A stretch of DNA of 8,075 nucleotides from assembly GCA_964565715.1 (NCBI GenBank), contig CAZMGG010000194.1, forward strand, positions 1-8,075, written 5' to 3'. Numbering within the stretch: the first letter of the stretch is position 1; each line of letters opens with the position of its first letter. This document shows positions 1-7,306 of the stretch, piece after piece. Under the pieces are notes generated by a model, which was given only the letters and a program-made list of their open reading frames with translations, was not told the DNA's origin and made no database searches. This DNA comes from CAZMGG01 sp964565715. Its GTDB lineage: Bacteria; Planctomycetota; UBA1135; UBA2386. Made by a program: the position numbers and the translations under genes.

Positions 1-173
1 CGGTGTTCGGCGCGCGGCCCCTGAAGCGCACCGTGCAGCGCGAACTGGAGACCCGGCTGGGCCGCCAGATCGTCGCCGGCACCATCCCGGACGGCAGCAC
101 GGTCAGGGTCGGGGTGCGCGAGGGGGCCCTGGTGATCGAGGCGATCACCCCGGCTGCCGCGGCGGCGGACTGA
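1..173 (+). CDS. clpB: ClpB-type AAA+ chaperone/disaggregase, C-terminal fragment
   Basis: Only the last 56 codons are present. The reading frame enters from the left edge (first full codon at 3) and stops at TGA 171-173. The visible part begins VFGARPLKRTVQRELETRLG, the conserved 'GARPLKR.IQRE.E' signature of the small C-terminal subdomain of the second AAA+ module in ClpB/Hsp104. It is followed by the typical end, a G-x-I-P-D-G-S-x-V-x-V beta strand. In this family the arginine of GAR is the sensor-2 residue that contacts ATP. ClpB works in the cytosol as a hexamer that pulls polypeptides out of aggregates together with DnaK. The tail after the conserved block is short and alanine-rich (AAAAAD). 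ClpC or ClpA would be the alternative, but the LKRTVQRELE wording favours ClpB. Nothing can be said about the N-terminal, middle or first ATPase domains. Confidence 0.85.
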   Translation, partial: VFGARPLKRTVQRELETRLGRQIVAGTIPDGSTVRVGVREGALVIEAITPAAAAAD

Positions 174-189
174 GGCGGCGCCGGCCGCC
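174..189 (+). terminator. GC hairpin directly after the clpB stop codon
   Basis: GGCGGC (174-179) is perfectly complementary to GCCGCC (184-189) around a four-base loop. The hairpin starts at the base after the clpB stop. No T-run follows, so it is not a classical intrinsic terminator. In DNA this rich in G and C such hairpins also occur by chance. It could be a weak terminator or a 3'-end stabiliser separating clpB from the kelch gene. Confidence 0.25.
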
Positions 190-224
190 GGCCTGGGGCG
201 CTAGGATGGTCGTCTCGCCTGACC

Positions 225-229
225 AGGAG
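225..229 (+). promoter_or_regulatory. Shine-Dalgarno site setting the kelch gene start
   Basis: AGGAG lies six bases upstream of the ATG at 236. Two further in-frame ATG codons exist at 206 and 230, but the first has no comparable site and the second abuts the AGGAG. Starting at 236 also gives a clean signal peptide, so this site decides the start. Confidence 0.6.
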
Positions 230-235
230 ATGACC

Positions 236-1594
236 ATGCCCCGACCCATCGCGTCCGGCGCCCTCACGGCGCTGTTCCCCGTCCTCGTCGTCCCGTTCCT
301 GCCGGCGCAGACCGCCTGGACCTCGCTCACCCCGACCGGCACGCCGTCGGCCCGCATCGGCCACGGCATGGCGGTCGACCTCGCCAACGGCAAGATCGTC
401 ATGTTCGGCGGCAGCGATGGGGTCGCGCGGCAGTCCGACACCTGGCTGCTGCAGGGCAGCACCTGGAGCCAGGCCACGCCGGCGGTCTCGCCGCCGCCGC
501 GGGCCGCCCACCAACTGGCATACGATCCCGCCCGCGGCCGCGTCGTGCTGTTCGGTGGCATCGGCATCGGCACCGGCGTGCTCGCCGACACCTGGGAGTG
601 GGATGGCGCGACCTGGACGCCGATGACGCCGGCCACCGTGCCGCCGAGCCGTCGTTCGCACGCGCTCATCCACCACCCCGGTCGCGGCACGGTGGTGGCG
701 TGGGGTGGCTACGGGACCGCGGGCGACCTCAACGACATGTGGGAGTGGAACGGCCTCGACTGGGCGGCGATCGTCACCGCCAACCGGCCGTCACCGCGGC
801 GGGCCAGCGACATGGCCTTCGACCCGGTGGGCGGCGGCGTCGTGCTGTTCTCCGGCTACCTGCAGGGCGCCGACACCTGGTACTTCGACGGCGTCGACTG
901 GGCGCTGCGCACACCGTCGGCGTCGCCGCCGGCCCGCTACGACCACACCATGGCGACGGATCTGGTGCGCGGGCGGGTGGTGCTGTTCGGCGGCACCGCC
1001 AACGCCGACACCTGGGAATGGGACGGCGCCACCTGGATCCAGCGCACGCCGACGCTGCTGCCGCCTGGCCGCTACGACAACTGCCTCGTCTACGACCTGC
1101 TCGCCGACCGCGTGGTGATGTGGGGTGGCATCGTCGGCAACCCGGACCTCTGGGAGTACCGCAACACGACGCCCGCGACCTACGCGACGTTCGGCCAGGG
1201 CTGCCCGGGCAGCAGCAGCCAGACGCCGCGGCTGGCGGCCGGCGGCCGGCCATGGCTCGGCGAGACGCTCGCGGTGACGGTGGACCGGTTGCCCGCCGGC
1301 GCCGCGTTCGGCTTCATGGTCGTCGGCCACGGCAACACCAGCTGGAACGGACTGCCGCTGCCGTTCGACCTCGGCGGCTTCGGCATGCCGGGCTGTCCGT
1401 TGCTGGTGGATCCGGCGGCCAGCGTGTTGCTGGGATCCGCCGGTGGCATCGTGACCTGGAACCTGGCCCTGCCCAACCAGCCGACGCTGGCCGGCATCCG
1501 CTTCCACAACCAGTACTTCAGCCTCGACCCCGGCGCCAATGCCGCCGGGGTGGCGGTGTCGAACGGCGGCACCGGCCACACCGGCATGCGGTGA
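236..1594 (+). CDS. secreted six-repeat kelch-type beta-propeller protein with planctomycete-like C-terminal domain
   Basis: This is a 452-residue protein of unknown specific role. Residues 1-25 form a signal peptide: Arg at 3, a hydrophobic core ALTALFPVLVVPFLP, and a likely cleavage site around LPAQ-T. Residues about 40-310 hold six kelch-type repeats of about 40-50 residues. Each has an 'R..H.m..D...g.vv.FGG' strand pair followed by 'DTWEWDGATW'-like strands; the FGG or equivalent falls near 57, 106, 156, 205, 251 and 296. Six repeats would close a propeller, which is typically a binding or carbohydrate-interacting fold, although the galactose-oxidase catalytic residues are not recognisable. 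Residues about 316-452 form a separate domain starting ATFGQGCPGSSS and containing GFGMPGCPL. Its two cysteines (C323, C387) could form a disulfide outside the cytoplasm. I know this domain only as an accessory of secreted planctomycete-like proteins. The gene follows clpB by 62 bp and converges on the cytochrome gene. Export and fold are well supported; substrate is unknown. Confidence 0.8.
   Translation: MPRPIASGALTALFPVLVVPFLPAQTAWTSLTPTGTPSARIGHGMAVDLANGKIVMFGGSDGVARQSDTWLLQGSTWSQATPAVSPPPRAAHQLAYDPARGRVVLFGGIGIGTGVLADTWEWDGATWTPMTPATVPPSRRSHALIHHPGRGTVVAWGGYGTAGDLNDMWEWNGLDWAAIVTANRPSPRRASDMAFDPVGGGVVLFSGYLQGADTWYFDGVDWALRTPSASPPARYDHTMATDLVRGRVVLFGGTANADTWEWDGATWIQRTPTLLPPGRYDNCLVYDLLADRVVMWGGIVGNPDLWEYRNTTPATYATFGQGCPGSSSQTPRLAAGGRPWLGETLAVTVDRLPAGAAFGFMVVGHGNTSWNGLPLPFDLGGFGMPGCPLLVDPAASVLLGSAGGIVTWNLALPNQPTLAGIRFHNQYFSLDPGANAAGVAVSNGGTGHTGMR
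584..617 (+). repeat. near-identical DNA repeat in the propeller gene, copy 1
   Basis: These 34 bases recur at 1004-1037 with three mismatches (598, 604, 610), all at third codon positions. Both copies therefore encode the same peptide, ADTWEWDGATW. The offset is exactly 420 bp, or 140 codons, which equals three propeller repeats. This is a coding repeat, not a mobile or regulatory element. Confidence 0.75.
1004..1037 (+). repeat. near-identical DNA repeat in the propeller gene, copy 2
   Basis: This is the partner of the copy at 584-617, 31 of 34 bases identical. It sits in the fifth kelch repeat, while the first copy sits in the second. The flanking codons diverge at once (Leu versus Asn on the left). 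Confidence 0.75.
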
Positions 1595-1612
1595 GCGGCC
1601 GCCGCCGGCCGT
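1595..1612. terminator. short GC hairpin in the spacer between two convergent genes
   Basis: CGGCC (1596-1600) pairs with GGCCG (1607-1611) around a six-base loop, filling the 17-bp gap between the kelch stop (1592-1594) and the cytochrome stop (1612-1614, minus strand). Its position between convergent stops suits a bidirectional terminator. There is no T-run on either side and the stem is only five pairs, so support is weak. Confidence 0.25.
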
Positions 1613-3150
1613 CAGCGCCGCGGCTCGATCGACAGCTCGTGCCAGGTGGCGACCGACTTGGAGGCGGCGTTTGGGTCCACCGAGCCGTTCCAGACCGCGA
1701 GGCCGAACAGCACGGGCTGCCCCCAGGTCAGCGGCACCTCGCGCTCGGTGGCCGCGGCCAGCTTCCGGCCGAGCACCAGGGACCACTCGCCGTCGCGCCA
1801 GAGCGGCATGGCGGCGATCGCCCGGCCCTGGCCGCGTTCGCGTGACATGCCCTCGGCGCCGGCCACCGCCACCGACTCGCCGGTGCGTTGCGGCTGCGTG
1901 ACGCCCGGCAGCGGCGGCGGCGCGTCGAGGCCCTGGTGCAGCGGGTTGTCCAGCAGGTCCAGCACGCCGGCCACCTCGGCGCGGTGCCAGGCCTTCCATC
2001 GCCAGATCTCGACGGTTTCGTGGCCGCCCATGGCGAAGAAGGGCGCGTCGGTGGCGGCGGTCCACTGCACGGCGGCGCCATCGCCCTGGAACAGCCCCTG
2101 GCCCAGGCGGTCGTCGCGCGTCGCATCGCGCCAGCGGAGCTGCAGCCGCAGTTCGCTGCCGTCGTGGGCCGCGCGCAGCCAGACCTCGTGCACCGCGTCC
2201 CGGCGCCACCAGAGCGGCGCCACCGGCAGCCGCACGGCTTCGATGGTCTCCCAGCCCGGGTCGTCGGCGGTGGTCGGCAGCTGCTCGACGTGGACCGCGG
2301 TCACGTGGCGGCGCCACTGCGCGTGGTGCAGGTCGGCGCCGTCGGGGATCAGGCTCTGGACGAAGCCGACCAGCAGGGCCGCCTCGGCGTCGGTGAGGTC
2401 GGTGGGCGGCATGTGGGCGGCGGGCATGCCGCCGCGGATGCGCCAGGTCAGCTCGGCGGCGGTGGGAGCCGCCCGCAGGTAGCCGGCGGTGAAGTCGCGG
2501 GCCCACGGATGGTCGGCGGCGCCGGCCCAGCCGGCGGCCGGCCCGCGGCCCTTGCCGTCGGCGCCGTGGCAGGCCGCGCAGTGCCGCACGTAGAGGCGCT
2601 GGCCGGCGGCCAGCATCTTGTCGTCCATGGTGACGGCGGGCGGCAGCGCGATCGGCACGCCGGGGCGCAGGCGTTCTTCGGCCTGCCGTCTGGCCTGTTC
2701 CGGCTCGAGGCGGACGCCGGTGAGGCGGGCGCTCTCGGCGATGGTCCGCTCCATGCCGGTGCGGGCGAGCTCGCGCACGTGCCGGGCCAGCGAGTGCAGG
2801 TCCTGCTCGGGCAGCCAGCCGTAGCCGGGCATCGCCGAACCGGGCAGCCCGCGGCGCAGCGTGCGGACCAGGTCGTCCTCGGTGGGGACGCCGTTGTGGG
2901 TGCTGGCGAGCTGGAACACGCCCTCGCGGAACGGCCGGGGCGCGGGCCGCAGCAGGGCGGCGGCCGGCGTGTCGGCACCGCCGTCTTCGCCGTGGCAGGC
3001 CCCGCAGTGGCGGGCGTAGAGGGCGGCGCCGCCGGTCGCCGGGGCCGCGGAAGAGTCCACGCGTCCGCGCCCGCCATCGGCGGCGCAGTTCCAGAGCAGG
3101 CAGGGACCGGCGAGCAGGGCCAGGATCGGTGCGGCGACGCGGCAGTGCAT
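1612..3150 (-). CDS. exported diheme cytochrome c fused to ethylbenzene-dehydrogenase-gamma-like heme-binding domain
   Basis: The protein has 512 residues and three parts. Residues 1-22 are a hydrophobic export signal ending LLWNC; C22 could be a lipidated cysteine, though this is not a canonical lipobox. Two class-I cytochrome c domains follow. The first has C49-x-x-C52-H53 (RHCGACHGEDGG) and a likely distal Met107 in SAMPGY. The second has C191-x-x-C194-H195 (RHCAACHGADGKG) and a likely distal Met at 247 in HMPPTDL, with 242 as the alternative. Residues about 285-512 resemble the heme-b-binding gamma subunit of ethylbenzene dehydrogenase, dimethylsulfide dehydrogenase and nitrite oxidoreductase: a beta-rich domain ending in FGLAVWNGS ... 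KSVATWHELSIEP. In that family heme b is bound by a Met and a Lys; Met374 (FFAMGG) and Lys498 are candidates here. The inferred role is electron transfer outside the cytoplasmic membrane, possibly as a carrier linked to the neighbouring cbb3 oxidase. No molybdopterin catalytic subunit is visible nearby. It is the last gene of the minus-strand set, starting 9 bp after the EEP stop. Confidence 0.85.
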   Translation of the reverse strand: MHCRVAAPILALLAGPCLLWNCAADGGRGRVDSSAAPATGGAALYARHCGACHGEDGGADTPAAALLRPAPRPFREGVFQLASTHNGVPTEDDLVRTLRRGLPGSAMPGYGWLPEQDLHSLARHVRELARTGMERTIAESARLTGVRLEPEQARRQAEERLRPGVPIALPPAVTMDDKMLAAGQRLYVRHCAACHGADGKGRGPAAGWAGAADHPWARDFTAGYLRAAPTAAELTWRIRGGMPAAHMPPTDLTDAEAALLVGFVQSLIPDGADLHHAQWRRHVTAVHVEQLPTTADDPGWETIEAVRLPVAPLWWRRDAVHEVWLRAAHDGSELRLQLRWRDATRDDRLGQGLFQGDGAAVQWTAATDAPFFAMGGHETVEIWRWKAWHRAEVAGVLDLLDNPLHQGLDAPPPLPGVTQPQRTGESVAVAGAEGMSRERGQGRAIAAMPLWRDGEWSLVLGRKLAAATEREVPLTWGQPVLFGLAVWNGSVDPNAASKSVATWHELSIEPRR

Positions 3151-3159
3151 GCCGCGACC

Positions 3160-3969
<810 letters not shown>

Positions 3970-4010
3970 GGGTGGATCCGATGGGCCGAGTGCGGCGGCA
4001 GGATACGCAC

Positions 4011-4030
4011 TGCGGCCCGGCCGGGCTGCG
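4011..4030 (-). terminator. GC hairpin between the SafE-like gene and the EEP gene
   Basis: Within the 67-bp gap (3970-4036), GCGGCCC (4012-4018) pairs with GGGCTGC (4023-4029) around a GGCC loop, with one G-T wobble. It begins a few bases after the SafE-like stop on the minus strand. No T-run follows. It may attenuate or process the transcript rather than end it. The rest of the gap holds no clear promoter. Confidence 0.3.
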
Positions 4031-4036
4031 CCCGCG

Positions 4037-4681
4037 TCAGTGACAACATCCGCCCTGCAGCCCGGCGACGCCACGCCACAGCAGGGCGCCGGCGGCCAGT
4101 CCCATGGCGAGGCGGCGCACCAGGTCGGCGGTGCCGGTCGACCAGCCGCGGACCGCCCTGCCGACCGGGCCCTGCACCAACCAGAGCAATGGCAACGATC
4201 CCAGCGCGAGGCCGCCCATCACCACCGCACCGCCGGCGCCCGAGCCGGCCAGGGCCGCCGCCGCCACCGCTGCCCACAGCAGGCCGCAGGGCAGCAACGG
4301 CGTCAGCGCGCCCAGGGTGGCGCCGCGCAGCGCCGGTGGCTGCCGGCCGCACCAGCGCGTCAGGCGCGCCAGCAGCGGACCCACCAGCGGCAGCTTCACC
4401 GCCAGGCGATCGCCGGTCACGGCGAACAGCAGGACTGCGATGCCCAGCACCAGCGTCGCGATCGGCGCCGTCGGGCCCAGGGCGTCGGCGCCGAGCGATC
4501 TGCCGAAGGCGCCGATGCCGAGGCCGAGCAGCGTGTAGGACGACAGCCGCGCCAGATGATACGCCGCCGCCGCGCCGTGACCGCCGCCGCAGGCCAGTGC
4601 CAGCGGTCCGCACATGGCCGCACAGTGGACCGAATTCACGGCGCCGAAGACGAAACTATCGAGGAGGGAGGCCATTGCCAT
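4037..4681 (-). CDS. SafE/DsbD-like membrane protein, probable cbb3 oxidase (copper) assembly factor
   Basis: This polytopic membrane protein has about 214 residues and about six hydrophobic segments (near 5-30, 40-60, 72-90, 120-145, 150-170 and 189-208). Two motifs identify the family usually annotated 'sulfite exporter TauE/SafE' or the DsbD/UreH-like transmembrane domain. One is NSVHCAAMCGP (C20, M23, C24) at the end of the first helix; the other is LTPLLPCGLLW (P131, C132). The C-terminus is also Cys-rich (GGCCH). Family members commonly sit in cbb3 oxidase and copper gene clusters, and Cys-x-x-Met-Cys is a plausible copper or thiol relay. Sulfite export is not supported. The start could be ATG 4681 or ATG 4675 (MAMASLL versus MASLL); neither has a good Shine-Dalgarno site. 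A GTG at 4774 would add a non-membrane leader and run deep into ccoI. It is the first gene of the minus-strand set and is divergent from ccoI. Confidence 0.8.
   Translation of the reverse strand: MAMASLLDSFVFGAVNSVHCAAMCGPLALACGGGHGAAAAYHLARLSSYTLLGLGIGAFGRSLGADALGPTAPIATLVLGIAVLLFAVTGDRLAVKLPLVGPLLARLTRWCGRQPPALRGATLGALTPLLPCGLLWAAVAAAALAGSGAGGAVVMGGLALGSLPLLWLVQGPVGRAVRGWSTGTADLVRRLAMGLAAGALLWRGVAGLQGGCCH
4666..4671 (+). promoter_or_regulatory. Shine-Dalgarno site setting the ccoI start
   Basis: GGGAGG lies eight bases upstream of the ATG at 4680, in a longer purine run (4661-4671). It favours 4680 over the in-frame ATG at 4614, which would be inside the divergent gene. The site is itself within the first codons of the SafE-like gene on the other strand. 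Confidence 0.75.
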
Positions 4682-7094
4682 GCGCGTGACGCGCGGTGCG
4701 CCAGTCTCTCCGACGGAAGCACGCACGCCCACGGAGATTTCGACCGGGGCGAGCACGGCGGAGACGGCCCCCACGGCGTGTACGCACTGCGCGCTGGCGA
4801 TTCCCGCCGAAAGGCGTAGGTCGGGGTCGCCCTACTGCTGTGCGGGCTGCGAGGTGGTCAGCGAACTGCTGCAGCAGCACGGACTCACCCGCTTCTACGA
4901 TCTGGGCGGCCGTTCGCTGGGTGCGGTGGGTGCGGTGCCGCGGCCCGCCGATCTGGACTGGCTGGCGGATGCGGCGGCGACGGCGACGACGGGCGACGGC
5001 GTCGTCCGCCTGGTGCTCGACGTGCAGGGCGTGCGGTGCGCCGCCTGCGTGTGGTTGCTGCAGGAACTCTGGCGCCAGCGCGACGGCGCCCTGCGCATCG
5101 ACGTCGATCCGTCGATCGGTCGGCTGCAGCTGGTCTATCGCCGGGGCGCCGGCGATGTCGCCGCCTTCCTCTCGGTGATCGCGCGATTCGGCTACCGCGT
5201 GGCGCCGGCGCGGCGGGCGGTGGCGAGCGACACTGGCCTGCTGGTGCGGCTCGGCATCTGCGCCGCGCTGGCCATGAACGCGATGATCCTGGCGTTCGCC
5301 CAGTACTTCGGACTCGCGGCCGCCGACCCGGCGCTGTCGCGTCTGTTCGGCTGGGTGTCGCTGGGGCTGGGCACCGCCAGCGTGGCGGTGGGCGGGCCGG
5401 TCTTCTTCCGCAGCGCGCTCGGCGCGCTGCGTCACCGGGTCGTCCACATGGACCTGCCGATCGCGCTGGGCATCGGGCTCGCCTGGGCGGGATCGGTGGC
5501 GGCGCAGACGTCGGGGGGCGAGGGCTACTTCGACACCGTGGCGATCTTCGTGGCGCTGATGCTGACCGGCCGCTTCCTGCAGCAGCGGGCCCTGCAGAAG
5601 AACCGCGATCAGGTGCTGGCCGACGACGGCGCCGAGCACCTGCGGGCGCGGGTCCTGCGCGACGGCGGCGTGGCGACCGTGCCGGTGACGGCGGTGCAGA
5701 AGGGCGAGGTGCTGCTGCTGGCCCCCGGCGATCTCCTGCCGGTGCGGGCGCGGCCGCTGGCGGACGCCAGCTTCTCCCTCGACTGGATCGACGGGGAGTC
5801 GGTGCCGAAGGCGTTCGCCGCCGGCGTCGACGTCCCCGCCGGCGCCTTCCTGGCCGGCCGGGCGGCGGTGCGGGTGACGGTGACCGCGGGCTATCGCGAG
5901 TCGGGCATGGCGGACCTGCTGCAGGCAAAGCCGGCCGATCGGGAGGACGCGGGGGCCGGCGTCGGCTTCTGGCGCCGGTTGAATCGCTGGTATGCGGTGG
6001 GCGTGCTGGTGGCTGCCGGACTCGGCGGCGGCGCATGGTTGCTGATCGATCCGACCCGCGCCCTGGCGGTGACGGTCGCCGTGCTCGTCGTCACGTGCCC
6101 GTGCGCGCTCGGCATCGCGACCCCATTGGCGTTCCACCTGGCCCTGGCACGGCTGCGTCGGCATGGCGTGTTCGTGCGCAGCGGCGCGCTGCTGGACAAG
6201 CTGCCCCTGGTCCGCAAGGTGATCTTCGACAAGACCGGGACCGTGACCATCGGCGGGCTGGTGGCCGAGCCGGTGAAGCCCGTGCCGGCCGGGGCGCGGG
6301 ACGTGGCGGGCACCCTGGCCGCCAGCAGCAGTCATCCGGCCAGCCAGGCGGTGCTGGCCGCCCTCGGTGGCGGGTTCGCGTTCCGCGCCGACCTGCAGGT
6401 GGCGGAGGTGCCGGGCCAGGGCGTCAAGGCGAGCGTGGACGGCCGCGAGTGGCGGCTCGGCAGTGCCGCGTTCGCCGGCGTGCCGGCAGGCGGCGGCGCC
6501 GAGGTGGTGCTCGCCCGCGACGGTGAAGTGGTGGCGCGCCATGCCCTGCGCGAGAACTTCCGCGACGGCGCCGCCGACGAGGTCCGGCGCCTGCGGGCCC
6601 GCGGCCTGCAGGTGCATCTGATGAGCGGCGACCGGCCGGATCGTGCCGCGGTCGCCGCCCGCGCCCTGGGCATCGAGCCGGGCCTGGCGCGCGGCGGGAT
6701 GTCGCCGGGCGACAAGGCCGCCGCGGTCGGGGCCATCGATCGGCGCGACACGCTGATGCTCGGCGACGGGCTCAACGACGCGCCGGCGTTCGCCGCCGCG
6801 TTCTGTGCCGGAACCCCGGCGATCGATCGGCCGGTGCTGCCGGCCCGCGCCGACTTCTTCTACGCCGGGGCCGCCGCCGGCTCGATCGCACAGCTCTTCG
6901 CCGTGGCGTTCCTGCTGCGGCGCGTCGTGCGCGGCAACCTGCGTCGGGCGCTCGCCTACAACGCGGCGGTGATCGGCCTCAGCCTGGCCGGCCTGATGAC
7001 CCCGCTCCTGTGCGCGGTGCTGATGCCGCTGAGCTCGCTGGTGCTCGTAATCGGCACGGGGCTGCGCTTCGCCCGCGCCGGAGGCCCGCGATGA
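4680..7094 (+). CDS. ccoI: CcoI/FixI copper-translocating P1B-type ATPase for cbb3 oxidase assembly
   Basis: The protein has 804 residues, with length and domain order as expected for CcoI. An N-terminal Cys cluster (C34-x-x-C37 ... C53-C54-x-x-C57, in THCALAIP and YCCAGCEVV) matches the metal-binding domain found ahead of CcoI-type pumps. A heavy-metal-associated domain follows with GVRC120AAC123VWLL. Two helix pairs lie around 187-300. The actuator loop has D371-G-E-S (TGES in most pumps). The transport helix carries the copper motif C473-P-C475. The phosphorylation motif is D517KTGT, the nucleotide domain has SSS-H552-P, and the hinge is G696DGLNDAP. The last two helices have AYN (759-761) and MPLSS (782-786), which help form the Cu(I) sites in this family. 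It exports Cu(I) across the inner membrane for CuB of CcoN. The region after the hinge (FCAGTPAIDRPVLPARADFF) differs from textbook CopA. Its stop overlaps the ccoS start. Confidence 0.95.
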   Translation: MRVTRGAPVSPTEARTPTEISTGASTAETAPTACTHCALAIPAERRRSGSPYCCAGCEVVSELLQQHGLTRFYDLGGRSLGAVGAVPRPADLDWLADAAATATTGDGVVRLVLDVQGVRCAACVWLLQELWRQRDGALRIDVDPSIGRLQLVYRRGAGDVAAFLSVIARFGYRVAPARRAVASDTGLLVRLGICAALAMNAMILAFAQYFGLAAADPALSRLFGWVSLGLGTASVAVGGPVFFRSALGALRHRVVHMDLPIALGIGLAWAGSVAAQTSGGEGYFDTVAIFVALMLTGRFLQQRALQKNRDQVLADDGAEHLRARVLRDGGVATVPVTAVQKGEVLLLAPGDLLPVRARPLADASFSLDWIDGESVPKAFAAGVDVPAGAFLAGRAAVRVTVTAGYRESGMADLLQAKPADREDAGAGVGFWRRLNRWYAVGVLVAAGLGGGAWLLIDPTRALAVTVAVLVVTCPCALGIATPLAFHLALARLRRHGVFVRSGALLDKLPLVRKVIFDKTGTVTIGGLVAEPVKPVPAGARDVAGTLAASSSHPASQAVLAALGGGFAFRADLQVAEVPGQGVKASVDGREWRLGSAAFAGVPAGGGAEVVLARDGEVVARHALRENFRDGAADEVRRLRARGLQVHLMSGDRPDRAAVAARALGIEPGLARGGMSPGDKAAAVGAIDRRDTLMLGDGLNDAPAFAAAFCAGTPAIDRPVLPARADFFYAGAAAGSIAQLFAVAFLLRRVVRGNLRRALAYNAAVIGLSLAGLMTPLLCAVLMPLSSLVLVIGTGLRFARAGGPR
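7080..7084 (+). promoter_or_regulatory. Shine-Dalgarno site of ccoS inside the ccoI 3' end
   Basis: GGAGG lies six bases before the ATG at 7091. It supports that start and reinitiation from ccoI, whose TGA (7092-7094) overlaps the ATG. Confidence 0.7.
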
Positions 7095-7306
7095 ACGTCA
7101 TCCCGCTGCTGCTGCTCTGCAGCCTCTGTCTCGTCGCCGGCGCCGTGGTGCTGTTCCTGCTGTCGGCCCGGCAGGGGGACTGCACCCAGGCCGACCGGCT
7201 CTGCCTGCTGCCGCTGGAGGACGAGATGCCGGTGGCGGCCTCCCGTGGCCCCGCGGACGGCGGACCCTCGCACAACGAATCGAACGTCATGGAGAACGCG
7301 CAATGA
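7091..7306 (+). CDS. ccoS: CcoS/FixS-like cbb3 oxidase assembly protein, Cys-rich variant
   Basis: This is a 71-residue protein: one N-terminal transmembrane helix (MNVIPLLLL to about 25), then a short cytoplasmic stretch (SARQGDCTQADRLCLLPLED) corresponding to the 'GQFDDLE.P..R.L.DDE' region of CcoS, and a variable hydrophilic tail. CcoS is needed in other bacteria for putting heme and copper into CcoN, and its place between ccoI and ccoN fits this strongly. Unusual here are four cysteines: C10 and C13 as a C-x-x-C inside the helix, and C31 and C38 in the conserved segment. The tail to residue 71 is longer than in many CcoS proteins, which often end soon after the acidic motif. Both junctions are ATGA overlaps, so ccoI, ccoS and ccoN are translationally coupled. 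The assignment relies partly on context because the core motif is divergent. Confidence 0.85.
   Translation: MNVIPLLLLCSLCLVAGAVVLFLLSARQGDCTQADRLCLLPLEDEMPVAASRGPADGGPSHNESNVMENAQ

Noticed and set aside
3970..4074. N-terminal extension of the EEP protein from a GTG at 4074
   Set aside because: The added residues show no family similarity and would overlap the upstream gene. The ATG at 3969 begins right at the conserved fold.
4635..4662. Possible ccoI promoter (TTCACG, 16-base gap, TATCGA) in a locally AT-richer patch
   Set aside because: The matches to consensus are weak, and transcription from it would start inside or after the Shine-Dalgarno site, leaving no usable leader.
4560..4680. 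FNR/ANR-type operator (TTGAT-N4-ATCAA) upstream of ccoI
   Set aside because: Such sites often control cbb3 genes, so I looked for one; no recognisable half-sites are present in this stretch.
4682..4774. N-terminal extension of the SafE-like protein from a GTG at 4774
   Set aside because: The 31 added residues are not membrane-like and would be antisense to the supported ccoI start; the first helix begins at MAMASLLDSF.
4656..6617. 653-codon open frame antisense to ccoI
   Set aside because: His/Arg/Gln-rich with no domain; the plus-strand ATPase in this region is unambiguous.
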